Positions 16,662-23,372 of a DNA stretch of 44,401 bases are shown in pieces. Origin of the DNA: Synergistaceae bacterium (lineage in GTDB: Bacteria; Synergistota; Synergistia; Synergistales; Synergistaceae); assembly GCA_031257775.1 (NCBI GenBank), contig JAIROA010000098.1, forward strand, positions 1-44,401. Direction: 5' to 3'. The position numbers and the translations under genes are program-made. The notes under the pieces were generated by a model. It was given only the letters and a program-made list of their open reading frames with translations, was not told where the DNA came from and searched no databases. The number at the start of each line of letters is the position of its first letter. The first letter of the stretch is position 1.

Positions 16662-17609
16662 TTGAGCGACGTTAAATCCGAAAACATCGAAAATGCTGAA
16701 AAAACGGACAGCCCCAATAGCGGCGGGCGCATAGATCATGACAGCACGTGGAAGGATCTCATCAAAAAATTCTTCCCGTACCTGCTCAAAAGAGCGATAC
16801 CTGAGCTTTACGAGGAAGCTGACATAAGCGAGGAGCCTGCTTTTCTTGATAAAGAATTTACGGACGTCGTGAACACCTCCGATCCTGGGATACATAAAAA
16901 CCCGCGTTACGCCGACTATGTGATCAAAATCCCGCTGAAAAACGGCGGCGCTGAGTTTGTAATCCTCCACATTGAAGTGCAAGGACGGGGCGGCAGGGGC
17001 AACCTCGCTGAGAGGATGTATCATTACAAATGCCTTATATACTCGCATTACAGGAAGGAACCGGCCGCCCTCGCCATAATCACGGCGGGGCGCAGGAAAA
17101 AGGAAAGGTATTACTCCTTTTCCCGCTTTGGCACGGAGGCAATTTACCGCTATAATAATCTCGTGCTGTCGGAACTTGACGACGAAGAGCTTGTTTCGAG
17201 CGGCAACCCGATAGATCTCGTCCTTTACGCGGGCAAGTTCGCGCAGCGGGCGAAGAAGGAACCCCAGAAATTCGACTTTCTTCGCAAGGCGGTCGAGCTT
17301 TTTGACGAACGGGGCTGGAGTCTGGACGAAAAGCGCAATCTGTTTCTTTTTACCGAAATCATAGTAAACATGAAAGACAAAGAGCTTATAACGCAATTCA
17401 GGGAGTTTCTGGAACATCGGAACAGGGAGGGAAAGGCCATGTACGTACCGTTGCTTTTGAGGGATTCGGCGGCTGAGATCGAACAGCGCGGCAGAGAAGA
17501 AGGGAAGCTCGAAGTCGCACGCAACTTGCTGGCTAACGGAGTTTCGCCGGACATCATCGAGAAGAGCGCGGGTTTGCCCGTCGAAAAGATTCGCGAGCTT
17601 ATGAACTGA
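16662..17609 (+). CDS. Rpn-family / PD-(D/E)XK nuclease family putative transposase
   Basis: A 315-aa protein of the Rpn (recombination-promoting nuclease, formerly transposase_31) group. The predicted nuclease core has an Asp in NPRYADYVIKIPL (about residue 87) and the motif HIEVQGRG (about 106-113), giving the D...ExQ arrangement of this PD-(D/E)XK branch. The C-terminal 50 residues are a helical tail (REEGKLEVARNLLANG and SPDIIEKSAGLPVEKIREL) common in the family. The start is TTG 16662, 7 nt after AAAGGGTG; an ATG just upstream is out of frame. It lies in opposite orientation inside conjugation-gene remnants, so it seems to have inserted there. Family members cut DNA and stimulate recombination; transposition of its own has not been shown. 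Confidence 0.82.
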   Translation: MSDVKSENIENAEKTDSPNSGGRIDHDSTWKDLIKKFFPYLLKRAIPELYEEADISEEPAFLDKEFTDVVNTSDPGIHKNPRYADYVIKIPLKNGGAEFVILHIEVQGRGGRGNLAERMYHYKCLIYSHYRKEPAALAIITAGRRKKERYYSFSRFGTEAIYRYNNLVLSELDDEELVSSGNPIDLVLYAGKFAQRAKKEPQKFDFLRKAVELFDERGWSLDEKRNLFLFTEIIVNMKDKELITQFREFLEHRNREGKAMYVPLLLRDSAAEIEQRGREEGKLEVARNLLANGVSPDIIEKSAGLPVEKIRELMN

Positions 17610-17610
17610 C

Positions 17611-17728
17611 TTTTTGCCAAAACACTCTGAAACGCGGCATGTCCCCCGTGCCCGGACTCCGCGGCCGCAGGGGATTTTTTGACACCTGGGTTCCCTTTTG
17701 CCCTAAACATGCCGAGGAAGCTGAACAT
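17611..17728 (-). pseudogene. 5' fragment of a gene downstream of trbI remnant
   Basis: One base after the TrbI-like stop, ATG 17728 opens a frame beginning MFSFLGMFRAKGNPGVKKSP that runs about 38 codons before it collides with the end of the Rpn gene. The coupling to the TrbI frame suggests the next gene of a type IV secretion operon, cut off by the insertion. No family recognised and no independent support. Confidence 0.25.
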
Positions 17729-17729
17729 G

Positions 17730-18264
17730 TCACAACCCATAGGGGAAGGGGAACACCACGTCGCGCTGGACGAAGGCCGCCATCTTTTTGCCGGGCCGCA
17801 CCGTTATGGTCGGCTGTATATCGGAGGCCCTGTTCATTATCTTCGTCCCCATGTCCAGGATCGAACCGGCGAGGCTCTCAGCCGCCGCGTCGCGGACGCT
17901 CTTTTCCTCGCGCTCTATCACCGTATAGCCGCGCGAATCCTCGTTGTAGACTGCCTCTGCCCCGGCGACGAACATCGAGGCCAGAAGCGCCGCCTTGAAC
18001 ATCGCCCCCCCAATGCTCGTCCACTCGTCCTGAAAGCCCCGAATACCCCGCCTGATCCGCCCCCGGAGTGCCGGCGATATTCAGCGTCGTGCCGTCCGGG
18101 AAAACGAGTCTGTTCCAGACGAGCAGTACGCGCTTCTGCCCGAAGCTTACCTCGCTGTCGTATGCACCCAGGATCCTCGAACCCTTCGGGATCAGATCTT
18201 TTTCATCCATCTCCGGCTTGAAGCCCTCGACGACAGGACGCGCCGTTATCGCCTGAACTTTCAT
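17730..18264 (-). pseudogene. TrbI/VirB10 conjugal-transfer protein, C-terminal part, frameshifted
   Basis: VirB10/TrbI spans the envelope in type IV secretion systems. The minus strand first reads LIPKGSRILGAYDSEVSFGQ, then RVLLVWNRLVFPDGTTLNI and PGADQAGYSGLSGRVDEHWG, the classic signature of the VirB10 C-terminal domain. After HWG the frame is lost in a run of seven G (18005-18011 on the plus strand as C). Removing one G restores HWGAMFKAALLASMFVAGAE and the remaining 80 residues to TGA at 17730. The N-terminal transmembrane and proline-rich half (about 200 residues) is absent. The frameshift may be real decay, homopolymer slippage or an assembly error, but the 5' truncation is independent evidence of a pseudogene. 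Confidence 0.8.
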
Positions 18265-18307
18265 CGTTCTGAGCGTCTGGGTTTACGCTGGCTTCTCCAA
18301 TAAAGCG

Positions 18308-18553
18308 ATGAGCATAAGGTTTGACGGGAGCAAAACCGCTCTTGAAGAGTGCGACATTATATTTACCGATGAAAACAATGGCGTACAGATTGGTTCAGTG
18401 CCGCTTTATTCACGCAAAGGCATAAAATATATAAGCTACGATGAGATAGCGCAATATTATGACATCGGGAAATCCGTCATAATATATAATCATCATTCAA
18501 TGGAAAAATCGGATAAATTCCTTGAAAGGTTTGCTCGAATAAAAGATAGGCTT
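18308..18553 (+). pseudogene. fragment with FTDENNG motif, truncated at both ends
   Basis: The plus strand reads CDIIFTDENNGVQIGSVPL, then KYISYDEIAQYYDIGKSVII and YNHHSMEK before the sense is lost at about 18553, where an inverted transposase fragment begins. The DENNG and YDEI..Y..GKSVIIYNHH pattern resembles small accessory proteins with FxDPDNG motifs that are sometimes found near restriction or phage genes, but I cannot name a function. On the left it abuts the TrbI remnant with no ribosome site. It is a leftover of a mobile-element cargo gene. Confidence 0.4.
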
Positions 18554-18555
18554 GG

Positions 18556-18693
18556 TAGCGTAGCCCCTTTGTTCCAAGCTTTCGTGTGCGCGCACTTCGG
18601 GCAAACAAAGCCGTTTGCCCATCGTAAACGATACAGATAATCTCGGCACTGCTCTTCCGTGGCAAATCTTGTCGTAAACTCATCAAATGTCAT
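18556..18693 (-). mobile_element. IS1595-type transposase, N-terminal fragment
   Basis: The minus strand starts MTFDEFTTRFATEEQCRDYL and continues YRLRWANGFVCPKCAHTKAW, the N-terminal helix plus CPxC zinc ribbon of IS1595/ISXO2-like transposases (usual length about 300 aa). Only about 46 codons survive; the second CxxC pair and the DDE domain are missing because another fragment follows directly. ATG 18693 is preceded by GAGTACCCC, reminiscent of an element end. It is dead as a transposon. Confidence 0.6.
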
Positions 18694-18717
18694 GGGGTAC
18701 TCTTTTATTCGCTCGTT

Positions 18718-18957
18718 CTACATTACATGGTTACCGTAGTAAAGTAAATACCCATTAACCAGAAATGCCCGCAAGCTAAAACCGCGTCGCTCAAAAAACA
18801 TACTCAAAACCATCCTTGACAAATCCTCCCCGAAGGCACGCAGGGCACGAGGCTGCTGGTTCGTTACGCGAATCGGATCGCCATACACCTCTTGGCCCTG
18901 AATTGATTCGCTCGCCGGGCAACCTCGCGCCTTGTGGCTGATTAAAACTGTATAGCC
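18718..18957 (-). pseudogene. unidentified 3' gene remnant
   Basis: A minus-strand frame of about 80 codons without an internal stop ends with TAG at 18718. It includes VTNQQPRALRAFGEDLSRMV and FFERRGFSLRAFLVNGYLLY, which has a natural protein-like composition, but no start codon or ribosome site, and its upstream edge meets the end of the HAD-hydrolase gene. I do not recognise the family. It may be a further scrap of the mobile element, or a chance frame. Confidence 0.3.
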
Positions 18958-18965
18958 ATGTTTCG

Positions 18966-19661
18966 TTATCGCACGATGTCTAAAAGCTGCTCCAACGAGC
19001 GTATTTCATAACTTGGCATTATGCCGGAATCGTTTTTAGCGTCAGCCGGATTATAGTAGCAAGCGTCAATGCCAGAATTAATGCCGCCCTGAATGTCCGA
19101 AGTAAGCGAATCGCCCACCACCAAAACATTTTTTTTGTCTTCTTTGCCAGTCAAACCCATCGCGCCCAAAACGTAGTCGAAGTACGGGACGGCGGGCTTT
19201 GAGTATCCTATTTTTTCAGATACGAAAATATTCTTGATATACTGGTTTATTTCTGATTTGCCAAATCTTCGTAATTGTACCCGCTCAATGCCGTTGGTGA
19301 TGATGGCAAGCGTTCTGTCCCTGGACAGCACGCGGCACACGTCCTCCGCGCCGTCGATAAGCTGCGGGCAATCGGCAAGAAAATCGAGGTAATTTCCATT
19401 GAAAACCGCGGCATCGACTTCGTTTATTCCAATTGTGTCAAAGAACTCCGCGAATCGCGATATTTGCAATTCGTCCTTTGTTATCTCGCCTCGTTCAAGC
19501 TGCTTCCATTTCGCGCTGTTAATGGAACGGTACTTTTCGTGTCGCTCCTCTGTAAACGTAATGCCAGACTTGAACAACGCCTGAGCTAACGCGGAGCGTT
19601 CGGCTTTGTCGTAATCGAACAGCGTCCCGTCGGCATCAAACAGGATGGTCTGATATCTCAA
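18966..19661 (-). CDS. YjjG-family HAD hydrolase (pyrimidine nucleotide 5'-phosphatase)
   Basis: A 231-aa haloacid-dehalogenase-type phosphatase. Motif I FDADGTL has the nucleophile Asp9 and acid/base Asp11, motif II is AIITNG, motif III Lys lies in GYSKPAVPYFDYV, and motif IV is VVGDSLTSDIQGG. Length, the helical cap and the SKP.P..FDY segment match the YjjG noncanonical pyrimidine nucleotidase group, which removes phosphate from (d)UMP, dTMP and modified pyrimidine nucleotides. The start is the TTG at 19661 (LRYQTILFDADG translated with Met), with GGATA upstream. It is followed only by mobile debris and preceded by an aldo/keto reductase 29 bp away on the same strand. Confidence 0.85.
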   Translation of the reverse strand: MRYQTILFDADGTLFDYDKAERSALAQALFKSGITFTEERHEKYRSINSAKWKQLERGEITKDELQISRFAEFFDTIGINEVDAAVFNGNYLDFLADCPQLIDGAEDVCRVLSRDRTLAIITNGIERVQLRRFGKSEINQYIKNIFVSEKIGYSKPAVPYFDYVLGAMGLTGKEDKKNVLVVGDSLTSDIQGGINSGIDACYYNPADAKNDSGIMPSYEIRSLEQLLDIVR

Positions 19662-19690
19662 GGCCCGCTATCCTATCGGTGCGCGGCAGG

Positions 19691-20722
19691 TCATGCCGCG
19701 TTCCCGGCGACGGTCTTATCCCAGACGGCGACCTTTTCCTTGAGCAGGCGCGGGATCGGCAGGCTATAGGGACAGCGCGCCGCGCAGGCACCGCATTCAA
19801 TGCAGCAGCGTGCCCTCTCTATGCTCTCACGCGCCATCGCGAATACCCGCTCCAACGGCATACGCTTTATCATGCTCTCCACCGTCAAGACGGAGCTGAT
19901 GCCGATGCCCTGCGGGCAAGGCTGGCAGTAGTCGCAGCGGTGGCACCAGCGATCGCCCAGCTCTTTTCTGAGGCTATCCATTACCTTTTTATCCGCTTCC
20001 GAGAACGGCTTCCGTTCGTTCACGATCGAGACGATCTCCCGCATTTCCGACAGCTTTTCAATGCCGGGATCGGGAACTATGCCGTCAAACTGAAGCAGAT
20101 AGCGGATAGCCAGATCGGCGCTATCAAGCAGCCCTCCGCCAAAGGGCTTCATGCAGATGAAACCCATATCTAGCTTTATGGCAAGAGGGATGGCTTCCTT
20201 AGAGGCTTCATCGTCCACAAAGTTGAAGGGGAGCTGCACTGCCGCGAATTTCCCGGTTTTCATTATTCCCATAGCCAGAGGGATGCTGTGGCTCGAAAAA
20301 GCCTTGAAGCGCACTTTGCCGGCCCTTTCAGCTTCGACGAGCCCTTCATAAGCGCCGCCCGGGGCAAAAATGGCGTCATGCTTTGCCCTGCTCGACACGT
20401 TGTGCAGCTGATAGAAATCGACATAATCTGTTCCCAATCGCTCAAGGCACAAATCCAAGTGGCTCAAAAACGTCTTCTTGTCTGTTGCCGTGGACTTTGA
20501 CGCTATGACAAGCGAGTCCCTTTCAATCCCCTTAATCGCCTGCCCGATTTTTTCCTCGCTGTCGCTATAGGCATTCGCGGTATCGAGGAAATTGACGCCC
20601 ATATCGATGACCCCTCGCACGACAGAGACCGCTTCCTCCTTTGGCAGACGCATGATCGGTATGCCGCCAAACGCGATTCTGCTGACCATCATATTGCTTT
20701 TTCCAAAACGTATTTTTTCCAT
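19691..20722 (-). CDS. aldo/keto reductase with C-terminal 4Fe-4S domain
   Basis: A 343-aa NADPH-type aldo/keto reductase. The TIM-barrel catalytic tetrad is visible as Asp in FLDTANAYSDSE, the Tyr of the same segment, Lys in VIASKSTATDK and His in DFYQLHNVSS. The C-terminal 80 residues hold CHRCDYCQPCPQGIGI and CCIECGACAARCPYSLPIP, iron-sulfur cysteine clusters like those of YhdN/AKR-ferredoxin fusions in anaerobes. I place the start at ATG 20722 (MEKIRFGKSNMMVSR), since upstream codons overlap a likely -10 region (TACTAT/TATACT) and lack homology. No Shine-Dalgarno is evident, so the message may be nearly leaderless. Substrate unknown. Confidence 0.85.
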   Translation of the reverse strand: MEKIRFGKSNMMVSRIAFGGIPIMRLPKEEAVSVVRGVIDMGVNFLDTANAYSDSEEKIGQAIKGIERDSLVIASKSTATDKKTFLSHLDLCLERLGTDYVDFYQLHNVSSRAKHDAIFAPGGAYEGLVEAERAGKVRFKAFSSHSIPLAMGIMKTGKFAAVQLPFNFVDDEASKEAIPLAIKLDMGFICMKPFGGGLLDSADLAIRYLLQFDGIVPDPGIEKLSEMREIVSIVNERKPFSEADKKVMDSLRKELGDRWCHRCDYCQPCPQGIGISSVLTVESMIKRMPLERVFAMARESIERARCCIECGACAARCPYSLPIPRLLKEKVAVWDKTVAGNAA

Positions 20723-20808
20723 AGCATATAGTATAGTACAAAAACGCGCATTAGGCAGCAATCTAAATAATCAAGCAAAAGAAAGGTCAAAAAAAATCAA
20801 TTTTACTA

Positions 20809-20837
20809 TTGACAATATTTGCCATCTGCTATATTAT
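20809..20837 (+). promoter_or_regulatory. sigma-70 promoter of hsp20
   Basis: TTGACA (20809-20814), 17-bp spacer, TATTAT (20832-20837): a consensus -35 and a five-of-six -10. Initiation near 20844 would give a leader of about 74 nt containing the tandem TTGGGGAAC repeat. Confidence 0.75.
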
Positions 20838-20863
20838 CAATTTAGTCAATGAAGGTTAATGTT

Positions 20864-20881
20864 TTGGGGAACTTGGGGAAC
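20864..20881 (+). repeat. tandem TTGGGGAAC repeat in the hsp20 leader
   Basis: Two exact, adjacent 9-bp copies (20864-20872 and 20873-20881) between the promoter and the ribosome site. They match neither CIRCE, CtsR nor HspR boxes as I know them. They could bind a regulator or form part of an RNA structure that masks AGGAGGT at 20904-20910. Confidence 0.5.
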
Positions 20882-20917
20882 ACAATAATATCACTTCAAA
20901 TTTAGGAGGTAATGCAG

Positions 20918-21370
20918 ATGTTTGAACTAACGCCTTTTACGCACAGAAGATTAGCGCAGGCTTCGCCATTAAGGGTATCGAGGGAGTTCGATGATTTAAT
21001 CGACAGGCTGCTCTGGTCCGGGGCGGACCATCATCAGAACTTGAGGGATTTCGACCTTTACGAGAAGGACGGGCATCTGTTCCTGTCCATCGACGCGCCC
21101 GGCGTGAACCCAGACGAGCTTGAGATCAAGACGTCCAAGGACAGGGTTTCGATCAGGAGCAGGAAGGATTCCGAGGAAAAGAACGCGTCGGATGACGGCA
21201 AGACGTGGTACAGCAGGAAATCGGCGTACAGCTTCGACTACGAGGTATCTCTGCCATTCGAGATCGACACCGAGAAGGCTGAGGCCAAGTTCGAGAACGG
21301 GATGATACACATTTCAGCCCCAAGGCTTGTGGTTTCCGAAAGCAAGGTCCTTACCATAACGAAAGCATAG
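20918..21370 (+). CDS. Hsp20/alpha-crystallin small heat-shock protein
   Basis: A 150-aa small heat-shock protein. An N-terminal arm precedes the alpha-crystallin domain (about residues 42-145), with the start of the beta-sandwich at YEKDGHLFLSIDAPGVNPDE, a middle DRVSIRSRK strand, and the late SLPFEIDTEKAEAKFENGMI segment. The final AxL-type tail motif (I-x-I) is close to VLTITKA. It prevents aggregation of unfolded proteins as an oligomer in the cytoplasm. Of two ATG codons, the second (20918) is 7 nt from AGGAGGT and the first only 1 nt, so I choose the second. It is a single-gene unit: a strong promoter upstream and an intrinsic terminator right after. Confidence 0.93.
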   Translation: MFELTPFTHRRLAQASPLRVSREFDDLIDRLLWSGADHHQNLRDFDLYEKDGHLFLSIDAPGVNPDELEIKTSKDRVSIRSRKDSEEKNASDDGKTWYSRKSAYSFDYEVSLPFEIDTEKAEAKFENGMIHISAPRLVVSESKVLTITKA

Positions 21371-21382
21371 CTATACGAGAGA

Positions 21383-21417
21383 CGGGCGCGGCGGGCAATA
21401 AGCCGCGCCCGTTTTTT
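21383..21417 (+). terminator. intrinsic terminator of hsp20
   Basis: CGGGCGCGGC (21383-21392) pairs perfectly with GCCGCGCCCG (21402-21411), loop of 9 nt, then six T. It ends at the last codon of the convergent pepV gene, so the two genes share this boundary. Confidence 0.93.
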
Positions 21418-22825
21418 ATTGCTGCCCGGCGTTCCTGTTGAATCTCGCCAGAGCCTCCGCATATATGTGAGTCATCCTGCGCAGCGAGTCAAGCGCGATG
21501 TATTCGTTAGCCTGATGCGCGTTCTCCTCCTCGCCGGGGAAGACGCCTCCGAAGGAAACTGAGTTCGGCATTGCGCGGCAGTAGGTGCCTCCGCCTATCG
21601 AGAACGGCTCGCCCCGCTCGCCAGTCACGGCCTCGTAGGCATCGAGAAGCGTCCGCACGAGATTAGAATCGGGGGCCACGTAGAGGGGCGTCTTGCTCTT
21701 CAGCACCTCCGGCGTCCAGCCGATCGAATCCGCCGCCCGGGCTATGCCGTCCAGCACGAATTTCCCGTCCGCCTTCACGGGATAACGGATGTCGCACTTC
21801 ACTGCCAGGTTCTCGCCGTCGAAGGATATCACAGCCAGGTTGCAGGACAGCGGTCCTGATATGTCGTCTCTGCAAGCGACGCCGAGGCTCTTGCCGTCAG
21901 TCTCGCCGTTAAAGAGCCCGCGCAGCTTAAAGAGTTCGGCATGAAGGGCAGGAGGCCCGAAATCCAGCTCGTCCAGGCGCGCCAGGAACTTGTATATCGC
22001 GTTATCGCCCTTCCACGGCTCCATGGCATGTGCCGCGGCCCCGTTCACTACGACCTGGACGCCGGCACCCTCGTTCCGCACCGATGCGTCCGGCAGGAAA
22101 ACTTTCTCGAGGTGCCCGGCGCTCGCGCCTCTGAATAGAATCCTTGCCTCGTCCGGCACGACGTTGAGCCTCGTGCCCCCGTTTATGGCGATTACCTCCG
22201 GGAGGCTTTTTATGCTTTTTATGCCGGAAGCGCTTATGCGTTTGCTAAGCGCAAAGCTGAGCGAGCCCTTTTCGCCGTTCACGACCGGAAAGTTAGCGTC
22301 CGGAGAAAAACCCTCTTCCGGTATCTCCTCCGTTTTCTTGTAACGCTCTATGCAGCGGAAACCGCTCTCCTCATCCAGCCCCACGATAACGCGAAACCTG
22401 CGGTTAAGCGCTGTTCCGGAGTCGCGGAGGGCTTTAAGGGCGTACAACGCGGACATTGCGGGGCCCTTATCGTCGTTAGTGCCCCTCCCGTAGAGCTTCC
22501 CGTCCGATACCACTGCGCCGAACGGAGGAAATTTCCACATGCCCGCCTTGCCTTCCGGAACAACGTCGAGGTGCGCCAGGACGCCGAAGAGCGGCCCTTC
22601 TCCAGCCTCTGCGTAACCTGCCATGTTGTCTATGTTTTTCGTCCTGAAACCAAGCCGCGAGGCTATCGCCAGGAACTTTTCAAGAGCCGCGGTCACGCCC
22701 GGCCCGAAGGGATGCTCGTCGGTCATATGGCTCTCATCTAGGACGCTCCTGATCTTCAAAAGCGCGGAGAGATCATCCACGAGCGCATCAAAATCCGAGC
22801 CGATCAAGCTATGAATCTTCTCCAT
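21416..22825 (-). CDS. pepV: PepV-type M20 dipeptidase
   Basis: A 469-aa zinc metallopeptidase of family M20 that cleaves dipeptides (carnosinase/PepV type). Metal and catalytic residues are seen in FGVLAHLDVVPEG (His-x-Asp), GRGTNDDKGP (bridging Asp), VGLDEESGFRC (Glu-Glu) and IGGGTYCRAMPN; a C-terminal ligand His is in EENAHQANEYI. The lid domain with NGAAAHAMEPWKG is present, so it is full length. I take ATG 22825, with GGGGTGG upstream, over the GTG nine bases before. The gene is downstream of rplS, separated by hairpins, and convergent with hsp20. A peptide-degrading enzyme fits an amino-acid-fermenting organism. Confidence 0.9.
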   Translation of the reverse strand: MEKIHSLIGSDFDALVDDLSALLKIRSVLDESHMTDEHPFGPGVTAALEKFLAIASRLGFRTKNIDNMAGYAEAGEGPLFGVLAHLDVVPEGKAGMWKFPPFGAVVSDGKLYGRGTNDDKGPAMSALYALKALRDSGTALNRRFRVIVGLDEESGFRCIERYKKTEEIPEEGFSPDANFPVVNGEKGSLSFALSKRISASGIKSIKSLPEVIAINGGTRLNVVPDEARILFRGASAGHLEKVFLPDASVRNEGAGVQVVVNGAAAHAMEPWKGDNAIYKFLARLDELDFGPPALHAELFKLRGLFNGETDGKSLGVACRDDISGPLSCNLAVISFDGENLAVKCDIRYPVKADGKFVLDGIARAADSIGWTPEVLKSKTPLYVAPDSNLVRTLLDAYEAVTGERGEPFSIGGGTYCRAMPNSVSFGGVFPGEEENAHQANEYIALDSLRRMTHIYAEALARFNRNAGQQ

Positions 22826-22835
22826 ATTAGCCACC

Positions 22836-22882
22836 CCGCGTCCAAGACGCGGAGGATCGCGGACGGCCCGCGACCCTCCGCG
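22836..22882 (-). terminator. overlapping hairpins between rplS and pepV
   Basis: Two stems share the segment around 22848-22852: CGCGGAGG with CCTCCGCG (22848-22855 / 22875-22882), and CCGCGT with ACGCGG (22836-22841 / 22847-22852). They cannot form together. The larger lies just after the rplS stop and lacks a U-run on the minus strand; the smaller ends right before the pepV ribosome site. It may end the ribosomal operon or tune pepV. Confidence 0.5.
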
Positions 22883-22888
22883 CGGTTT

Positions 22889-23251
22889 TTAGTTGAACTC
22901 CCTGCGTTCCTTGATCCTGGCCGCTTTGCCACTCAGTTTGCGGAGATAGTAGAGCTTCGCGCGCTTTACCTTGCCGAGGCGCGTTACCTCGATCTTGTCT
23001 ATCGTCGGGCAGTGCAGGGGGAAAATCCTCTCGACTCCGATGCCGCCGGACATCTTGCGGACGATAAAGTTCTCGCGGATGCCTCCGTGCATCCTGCCTA
23101 TCACGACACCCTCAAAAATCTGAATGCGCTCCCTGTTTCCTTCTTTTACCTTAACGTGGACCTTTACGGTGTCCCCGGCGCGAAAAGCCGGTATCTCGCT
23201 TTCCGGCTTCCGAAAACGCTTTTCGATCAATGCTATTCTCGGGTCTATCAT
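22889..23251 (-). CDS. rplS: 50S ribosomal protein L19
   Basis: A 120-aa L19, located at the 30S-50S interface of the ribosome. The hallmark segments [35 protein letters not shown] and [20 protein letters not shown] are complete, and the basic end [17 protein letters not shown] is present. The start ATG 23251 has GGAG 10 nt upstream. It is the last gene of the ffh-rpsP-rimM-trmD operon, the usual order in bacteria, 121 bp after trmD. That gap carries an imperfect hairpin (GGGCTCTT...AAGAGGCCC, near 23297-23320). Confidence 0.97.
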   Translation of the reverse strand: MIDPRIALIEKRFRKPESEIPAFRAGDTVKVHVKVKEGNRERIQIFEGVVIGRMHGGIRENFIVRKMSGGIGVERIFPLHCPTIDKIEVTRLGKVKRAKLYYLRKLSGKAARIKERREFN

Positions 23252-23372
23252 CTTATTTTTGCTCCTTTCTCAACAATACGTTTTTCTCTAATGGAAGGGC
23301 TCTTTTATCGCAAGAGGCCCGCTTGCTCGCGGCGGCTGAATCGGCTTCGGCGATTTCATCAGCGCTCCATAG

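Noticed and set aside
16401-17417. A 338-codon open frame on the minus strand opposite the Rpn gene
   Set aside because: Only its last 75 codons are credible (zinc finger). The rest is the antisense shadow of the Rpn nuclease, which has motifs and a start signal.
17639-18221. Plus-strand frames of up to 180 codons over the TrbI remnant
   Set aside because: Proline- and arginine-rich antisense translation of the TrbI sequence, whose VirB10 signature is on the minus strand.
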